DNA of 38,975 nt, taken from Methylococcaceae bacterium (GTDB lineage Bacteria; Pseudomonadota; Gammaproteobacteria; Methylococcales; Methylomonadaceae). The translations under genes and the position numbers were made by a program. Positions 34,322 through 38,975 of this stretch are shown one piece after another. The notes beneath the pieces are model-generated. The model had not been told where the DNA came from. It saw only the letters and a program-made list of their open reading frames with translations, and made no database searches. Positions within the stretch are counted from its first letter, which is position 1; each line of letters starts with the position of its first letter. Location of the stretch: positions 1 through 38,975 of the forward strand of contig JAGXGJ010000122.1 of assembly GCA_024636875.1 (NCBI GenBank). The letters run 5' to 3'.

Positions 34322-37300
34322 ATGAAAGGTAAGTCGTGCCTTTCGGGCTATGATCCTAGGCTAGTCGGAGACCCAGTTGACACTCTCACAGGAGCGTTAG
34401 TAGACCGCATCCTCGATTTCCGATTCACTGGCTTCATTGAGTTAAGATGGTACCGTCATTACGATAGCTCGCAAAGCCACCGTAGTTTCAGCCTGGGTAA
34501 TGGGTGGGCACATGACTATGAACGAAGCCTCATCATCGATGAAGAAGGTTTGCTTTATGAAGAGGCTGTAGGTCGTACATTTCGTTTTCCGCCTCTTATG
34601 AGTGATGGTGAGGAATGCGCTTTTAATGGCTTTAGGGTTCAGCGGGTTTCTTCGGTATGTTATAGCATGTATCGCCACGCCCAGCCCACGATGGAATTCA
34701 GGTTTGCACCCAATGCTCAACGTGCCCGCTTGACGCGGCTGCTACAAAACACGCATGAGGTTAAGTTTTGGTACGATGGCGCACAAAAACTGATTCGTAT
34801 CGACGATTCCGCTGGACGGCAGCTAAATGCAATAGAAGACGAGGCTGGCCGTTTGACCCATCTGTCAGTGGAACCAACACTAACCAAGCCTGGTTTTTTA
34901 CTTGTTGCCTATCACTATGATGAGCAAGGCAACCTGATCCGCACTGAAAATGAAAAAGGCCACGGCTATGCTTTCAAATATGACGAAGCAAACCGATTAA
35001 TACAGCGGCGGGGCCGCAAGGGCTTTCAGTTCTATTTTAAATACGATGCGCAAGGCCGTTGTATAAGGTCAATGGGTGATGACCGCCTTTATGGCGTGGC
35101 GCTGGAATATAAAGTACCGGGTCGTTATACCAAGGTTACCCGCCCAGACCTTGGGGTGTGGCATTACCATTTTACCCAAAAAGGTGAGCTTGAAGAGATT
35201 ATTGATCCTTTAGGTGGTTTCCAAAAATACATACGGGATGAGGACGGACGCATCGCACTGGACATCGATCCCAACGGAAATGTAACCAAGCTCATTTATG
35301 ATGGTGCGGGCGAGGCTATTGCCAAATTTGATCCCTTGGGACACCGTATTGCTCTCCCTGAAGACCCGAACGCGCCCGATCCGCAATCCCATCGAGTTGC
35401 CGCAAATGCTGCGGAGTATGAGTATGGGCGGCTGTTGGACATCAAGTCTATTGTCTTGCCCGATCAAGCTCAGGTACAAAAACTATCATTTTCTTCGACT
35501 GTTCGTTCGCAGTTATTTGTAAAAGATGAACGATCCGATTTTCAGGTTCTACAACAGAAGTATGAAGTAAAACCTATCGGCGCTATGTGGTGGCCTAACC
35601 CAAAACAGGGGCGGGTATGTAACGATCTCGCAAAGATCGTGGAGCAACACGATGATTTTGGACGCATTCGTCAGTGGCATTATGATGAATCCGGAAATGT
35701 AGCTGAGTATATCGATTTTGATGGCGGAAAATGGGTGCATGATTACGGTACTTGGCACTTTTTGCGAGGACTAACCAATCCAGTCGGCGCTGAATTGCGA
35801 TTTACTTATACCTCATACGGTGAAGTTGCGTCATTCACTGATGCAGGCGGGACTCTTAGCGAGTACCGTTACGACCTCAAAGACCAGCTTATCGAGGTTA
35901 AGCGTCATGGCGTAATACGTGACTCATATACACTTGATAATGCAGGCAATCTCATTGCAAAGCAAGCAAGCGATGGAAGAGAATTATTTCGGGTGGAAAT
36001 CGGGTCAGGAAATCTTCCTATCAAACGGTCACTGGCTTCGGGTGACGAACACACTTTTCAATACGACAAGTCTGGACGGCCACTCAGCGCTTCCACCAAG
36101 AAAGATCATGTCGAGTTAGCTTACGACAATCTAGGAAACCGCATTGTTGAAAAACGCAATGGATTAGGAGTAGAGCATCGTTTTCAAGGCTGGCGCAAGT
36201 TGGCTCAATCGGTGTTCTTTGACCGTTTCGTTGTGGGTTACGAATGGCGTGAAAACAATACATTAATCATCACTGATCCTGGCGGAAAAGCACACAAAAT
36301 TCAGTTCCATGGCAATGGCATCGTCGAAAAGAGTTTTAGTAACGGAAGTCATGAAACCTCCCAATACGATAATCTAGGCCGTTGCCTTTTAAAGTGTCTC
36401 AAAAAAGCGAACGGACAAACTTGGCAGCGCCGTTTCCACTGGTCTGGAGAGGGTGATCTTCGAAAAATCGAAGATAATGTTCATGGCGAAGTAAGTCATG
36501 AATACGATGCTGCGCACCGTTTACGGCAACGGGTTATTAAGGGACGAATAGAGCATTATGAGCTAGATTTTGCTGACAATCTTGTTGCTCAGCCTGGGCT
36601 TTATGGGGTTACCTTTAGGGAAGGTAACCGTCTCAAAACGGCTAACGGGTTTAGTTTTGACTACAATGACCGCAATCATATTGAAACTCGGCATAACCCA
36701 AATAGCCGGATTAGCTACTTCTATGACAGCCGAGACCAATTGGTTCGCGTGGAAATGCCGGAGGGAGTTTGGGAAGCGGAATATGACACGTTTGGACGGC
36801 GAACAAGAAAAATATGGGCAGGTCAGATTACAGAGTATTATTGGAACAGGGATCAGTTAATTGCTGAGGTACATTCAAATGGGAATGTTCGACTTTATAT
36901 TTATGGTGAATCTATTGCACTTACGCCATTCCTGGTTTTTGATTATGATTCGCTCGATGCGGAACCTGAGGAGTTCAGTTGTTACTTTGTAATTACAGAC
37001 CAGATTGGTACGCCTTGCTTGGTCGAAGACGAGCGAGGAACAGAAGTCTGGTCAGGATATATTTCGCCTTTTGGACAAGTTGAAGTTTCTGCGGATGCAA
37101 AGATCGAACTGAACCTACGCTTCTCTGGGCATTATTTTGATGCCGAAATGGGGTTGCATTATAATCGATTCCGGTATTATGATCCTGCATTAGGTCGGTA
37201 TTTACAGAGCGATCCGTGGGGAATTTCAGGCGGTTATAATCTTTATGCGTACTTGCCTAATCCGTTGGTTGCGGCGGATGTTCGGGGCTTGGGCGGACAA

Positions 37301-37804
37301 GATGAACAAGATGGAGATGATAAATCCAAAGAACCAAAGGATGGTAAGGAGGGGGTAAAAAAGCCTACTCCATCAGGTGAAGAATCAGCTGACAAACCTC
37401 TGAGCAAGGAAGAAGCTTTTGCCAAAGCAAATGCTGCCCGTGACGAAAAACTTGCCGAGTTAGATGGACTTTCAAACAAACAAAGAAATAAGGTTGCGAC
37501 TGTTGTTGGTGCTTGTGACCCGGTTACTGGAGAAACAGGTGTTGGGGTTAAAGTGACTGGGCAAGACCGTGGCAATTGTGCAGAGGATTTAGCGAAGGCG
37601 GATCTAGCGAAAAAAACTAGCACCGATCCCAGCAACTTCTTGCTGAGTTCAGCAGAACGGCCTAGGACTGGTGAAACAATTCCGGTCTGCACCCGCTGTC
37701 AAGACCGGGGCGTGACGCCAGATCACGTTCCACCAGGTACGCCTTTTGACCCGAAACCAGACGTAACTCCACCGCCGCCGCCCCCCTCTCCCAACAAGGA
37801 GTGA
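34322..37804 (+). CDS. Rhs effector with C-terminal deaminase-like toxin
   Basis: A 1160-residue Rhs/YD-repeat protein. It opens directly with G-D-P-V-D-T-L-T-G-A-L-V (16-27), a DUF6531-type segment, and continues with many YD repeats forming the hollow cage. The Rhs core ends with the autocleavage-type motif Y-x-x-x-N-P-x-x-x-x-D-x-x-G-L at 976-990. The 170-residue variable tip follows: an acidic, lysine-rich linker, then V-T-G-E-T-G-V-G-V-K, N-C-A-E-D-L (1085-1090), R-P-R-T-G-E-T-I and P-V-C-T-R-C-Q (1121-1127). C1086, C1123 and C1126 as zinc ligands with E1088 as the catalytic acid fit the cytidine-deaminase superfamily, closest in feel to YwqJ-like toxins. The target base and nucleic acid are unknown. 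The tip ends in a proline-rich tail. Confidence 0.88.
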   Translation: MKGKSCLSGYDPRLVGDPVDTLTGALVDRILDFRFTGFIELRWYRHYDSSQSHRSFSLGNGWAHDYERSLIIDEEGLLYEEAVGRTFRFPPLMSDGEECAFNGFRVQRVSSVCYSMYRHAQPTMEFRFAPNAQRARLTRLLQNTHEVKFWYDGAQKLIRIDDSAGRQLNAIEDEAGRLTHLSVEPTLTKPGFLLVAYHYDEQGNLIRTENEKGHGYAFKYDEANRLIQRRGRKGFQFYFKYDAQGRCIRSMGDDRLYGVALEYKVPGRYTKVTRPDLGVWHYHFTQKGELEEIIDPLGGFQKYIRDEDGRIALDIDPNGNVTKLIYDGAGEAIAKFDPLGHRIALPEDPNAPDPQSHRVAANAAEYEYGRLLDIKSIVLPDQAQVQKLSFSSTVRSQLFVKDERSDFQVLQQKYEVKPIGAMWWPNPKQGRVCNDLAKIVEQHDDFGRIRQWHYDESGNVAEYIDFDGGKWVHDYGTWHFLRGLTNPVGAELRFTYTSYGEVASFTDAGGTLSEYRYDLKDQLIEVKRHGVIRDSYTLDNAGNLIAKQASDGRELFRVEIGSGNLPIKRSLASGDEHTFQYDKSGRPLSASTKKDHVELAYDNLGNRIVEKRNGLGVEHRFQGWRKLAQSVFFDRFVVGYEWRENNTLIITDPGGKAHKIQFHGNGIVEKSFSNGSHETSQYDNLGRCLLKCLKKANGQTWQRRFHWSGEGDLRKIEDNVHGEVSHEYDAAHRLRQRVIKGRIEHYELDFADNLVAQPGLYGVTFREGNRLKTANGFSFDYNDRNHIETRHNPNSRISYFYDSRDQLVRVEMPEGVWEAEYDTFGRRTRKIWAGQITEYYWNRDQLIAEVHSNGNVRLYIYGESIALTPFLVFDYDSLDAEPEEFSCYFVITDQIGTPCLVEDERGTEVWSGYISPFGQVEVSADAKIELNLRFSGHYFDAEMGLHYNRFRYYDPALGRYLQSDPWGISGGYNLYAYLPNPLVAADVRGLGGQDEQDGDDKSKEPKDGKEGVKKPTPSGEESADKPLSKEEAFAKANAARDEKLAELDGLSNKQRNKVATVVGACDPVTGETGVGVKVTGQDRGNCAEDLAKADLAKKTSTDPSNFLLSSAERPRTGETIPVCTRCQDRGVTPDHVPPGTPFDPKPDVTPPPPPPSPNKE

Positions 37805-37809
37805 TAAAA

Positions 37810-38271
37810 ATGAACCCTATCATCGACCAATTCGCCAATATTTCGTGGGACAAACTTGAAATAGCTTCTGGCAAAGGTGGCTTGCACATATATAGAGCTT
37901 TGCAAGGCCTCCTTTCTTCCGATTCTGTAGTGCGTGAAAAAAGCTACTGGCATCTGGATAATGAAGTAGTTTGCCAATCGGATTTGTATGAGACAGCATA
38001 CTTCGTTGTGCCCTTCTTGTTATCCGTGCTTCGTGAACGCGTTCAATACGGAAGGGATAGGGTTTATGACTTGCTTTACGAAATAGGAAATAGCTATGCT
38101 CCGCCCACCATTTTAGTTCGAACACTAACTGGAGATGAGATTTCCCTAAAGGATGCTTGTGCTCAGGAAATCGGTAAGGGTTTAGATATCTTTGTTCGTG
38201 ATATGAACGATCCGGAGCTTAAAATTAGGAACAAAGCAAAAGAATTGCTTGAACTCATAGAAAACCCGTAA
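37810..38271 (+). CDS. Probable immunity protein for the Rhs deaminase toxin
   Basis: A 153-residue, mainly helical cytoplasmic protein. Phrases such as Y-R-A-L-Q-G-L-L-S-S-D, S-Y-W-H-L-D-N-E-V-V-C-Q and Y-E-T-A-Y-F-V-V-P-F-L-L-S-V-L look like the HEAT-like repeat proteins often encoded beside polymorphic toxins. The start at 37810 is preceded by AGGAG at 8 nt, a site that overlaps the Rhs stop; a GTG at 37801 is less likely. Position directly after the toxin tip and on the same transcript is the strongest argument for immunity. No catalytic motif is seen. Specific binding to this toxin is inferred. Confidence 0.75.
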   Translation: MNPIIDQFANISWDKLEIASGKGGLHIYRALQGLLSSDSVVREKSYWHLDNEVVCQSDLYETAYFVVPFLLSVLRERVQYGRDRVYDLLYEIGNSYAPPTILVRTLTGDEISLKDACAQEIGKGLDIFVRDMNDPELKIRNKAKELLELIENP

Positions 38272-38285
38272 CCCGTAACCGGTAA

Positions 38286-38310
38286 GTCGGAATCGCTTGC
38301 GAGTTCCGAC
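38286..38310. terminator. Hairpin after the immunity gene (REP-like or terminator)
   Basis: GTCGGAATCGC pairs with GCGAGTTCCGAC around a 2-nt loop, with one bulged G. It lies 15 bp after the immunity stop. No T-run follows, so it may be a REP-like hairpin that stabilises the 3' end rather than a strict intrinsic terminator. The same GTCGGAA...TTCCGAC type is seen as a dispersed repeat in other proteobacteria (from memory). Confidence 0.5.
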
Positions 38311-38458
38311 GCATGAACCGTTTACAGCTTCCGACGACTGTTATCGAAGGCACGGGGGCTATTTTATTGGTGCATTCTGAAAGAATTGTGAGATTCAAAA
38401 TTTGGGAGCTTTGATTGGCGGATCACCCTATCGGGCATCCGCCCTACGTTGAAACTTT
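38311..38458. other. Intergenic stretch before the RAYT remnant
   Basis: No gene seen. The last 40 bases contain the REP-like hairpin annotated separately. Confidence 0.6.
38417..38443. repeat. REP-like hairpin next to RAYT gene
   Basis: GGCGGAT (38417-38423) pairs with ATCCGCC (38437-38443) and is followed by CTACG. GGCGGAT...ATCCGCCCTACG hairpins are the usual partners of REP-associated tyrosine transposases, and the RAYT remnant starts 16 bp downstream, which supports the call. Confidence 0.65.
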
Positions 38459-38659
38459 ATGCCGGATTATCGCCGTTATCGCGTGCCAGGTGGCACGTAC
38501 TTTTTCAAGGTTAACTTACTGGAGCGGCGGCAAGATATCTTGGTTCGATATATTGGTATTTTAGGCGAATCCGTTCATAAAAAACAAAAAAAACGGCTCT
38601 TCCATAGTAATGCGTGGATGGTGTTGCCCGGTCACATACGCTATGTTTGGGCACTATGA
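38459..38659 (+). pseudogene. Truncated REP-associated tyrosine transposase (RAYT)
   Basis: A 66-codon fragment with the unmistakable RAYT N-terminus: Y-R-R-Y-R-V-P-G-G-T-Y-F-F-K-V-N-L-L-E-R-R, then H-S-N-A-W-M-V-L-P-G-H. In intact family members the segment reads L-P-D-H-M-H-C-V-W; here the metal-binding H-x-H has become H-I-R and the frame stops right after V-W-A-L, losing the catalytic tyrosine and most of the protein (normally about 150-180 residues). It is therefore an inactive relic. With its REP-like hairpin it marks the right boundary of the T6SS module. Confidence 0.88.
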
Positions 38660-38975
38660 CGAATTAATGAGGTCAGACATAAGGTGATTTCCGCAGAAGA
38701 GTTTACCCATTTATGGAAGGCATGTTCCTAATAAAACAGGTGATTAGATTCGTCTAATGGGTAAGTTCATCCCAAGAAATCGCCTAAATACTGCTACATT
38801 AAATTGATATAGTCTTGGTTATTTGTGAAAAATATTGGCGCCCTTCATTTTGGGGTAAAAGTAGTGAACAGTTCAAACATAAGGCACAACGACCCCTCAG
38901 GTTTCCCTGATATTTTTTTAAATCCAGCCTAAAAAATGGTTACGGTTGGCTTTGAGAAATTATCTGTAAGAGCCG
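38660..38975. other. Right-end stretch without a supported gene
   Basis: About 316 bp, AT-rich, with stops in all frames I followed. The final 150 bp (including CGACCCCTCAGG and a run of T) look like the outer edge of an insertion sequence whose body lies beyond the window, but I cannot name it. Confidence 0.4.

Noticed and set aside
38265-38285. CCCGTAA repeated twice after the immunity stop
   Set aside because: Very short repeat, too little to call anything beyond chance or slippage.
38660-38750. Short frame V-I-S-A-E-E-F-T-H-L-W-K-A-C-S after the RAYT relic
   Set aside because: Too short and with no match I recognise; does not continue the RAYT sequence.

Overview
The window is about 39 kb of chromosomal DNA of moderate to low GC, from what looks like a Gammaproteobacterium. 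CorB, aerobic HemF and a complete Proteobacterial-type type VI secretion system (T6SS) support this. The dispersed palindromic repeats and the RAYT remnant resemble those of gamma-proteobacterial methanotrophs and relatives, but that last step is inference and nothing here fixes the genus.

Left part (1-2850): worn accessory DNA. It holds the tail of a transposase-like ORF, a two-gene overlapping pair on the minus strand that looks like a Panacea-type toxin-antitoxin module, a frameshifted and truncated DEAD/DEAH-box helicase, a short tandem repeat and a palindromic repeat. Next come housekeeping genes (2855-7190): corB on plus, then hemF, a cytosolic 5'-nucleotidase and a tautomerase with an unusual C-terminal membrane anchor, all on minus. 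A MITE-like element lies between hemF and the nucleotidase.

Main part (7350-38271): a full T6SS locus of two divergent blocks separated by a 463-bp AT-rich control region. The minus block (tagH, tssJ, tssK, tssL, tssM, tagF, pppA) encodes the membrane complex, the baseplate connector TssK and post-translational control. The plus block (tssA, tssB, tssC, hcp, tagJ, tssE, tssF, tssG, clpV, then vgrG) encodes the sheath, tube, baseplate, recycling ATPase and spike. All thirteen core components are present. The phosphatase PppA and the FHA protein TagH are present, but no PpkA kinase is.

Effector module (28827-38271): vgrG, two tandem DUF2169 adaptors, an unrecognised single-pass membrane protein, a stand-alone PAAR-like protein, and an Rhs protein that starts directly at its DUF6531-like segment. 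The Rhs variable C-terminus carries a C-A-E and P-x-C-x-x-C pair, so I read it as a cytidine-deaminase-superfamily toxin (YwqJ-like). A small helical protein follows as the probable immunity factor. The likely working order is: the DUF2169 proteins load the PAAR/Rhs cargo onto VgrG, the contractile machine fires it, the deaminase is released from the Rhs cage, and the last gene protects the producer. A 144-bp MITE-like element separates clpV from this module. The right end holds a REP-like hairpin and a truncated RAYT gene.
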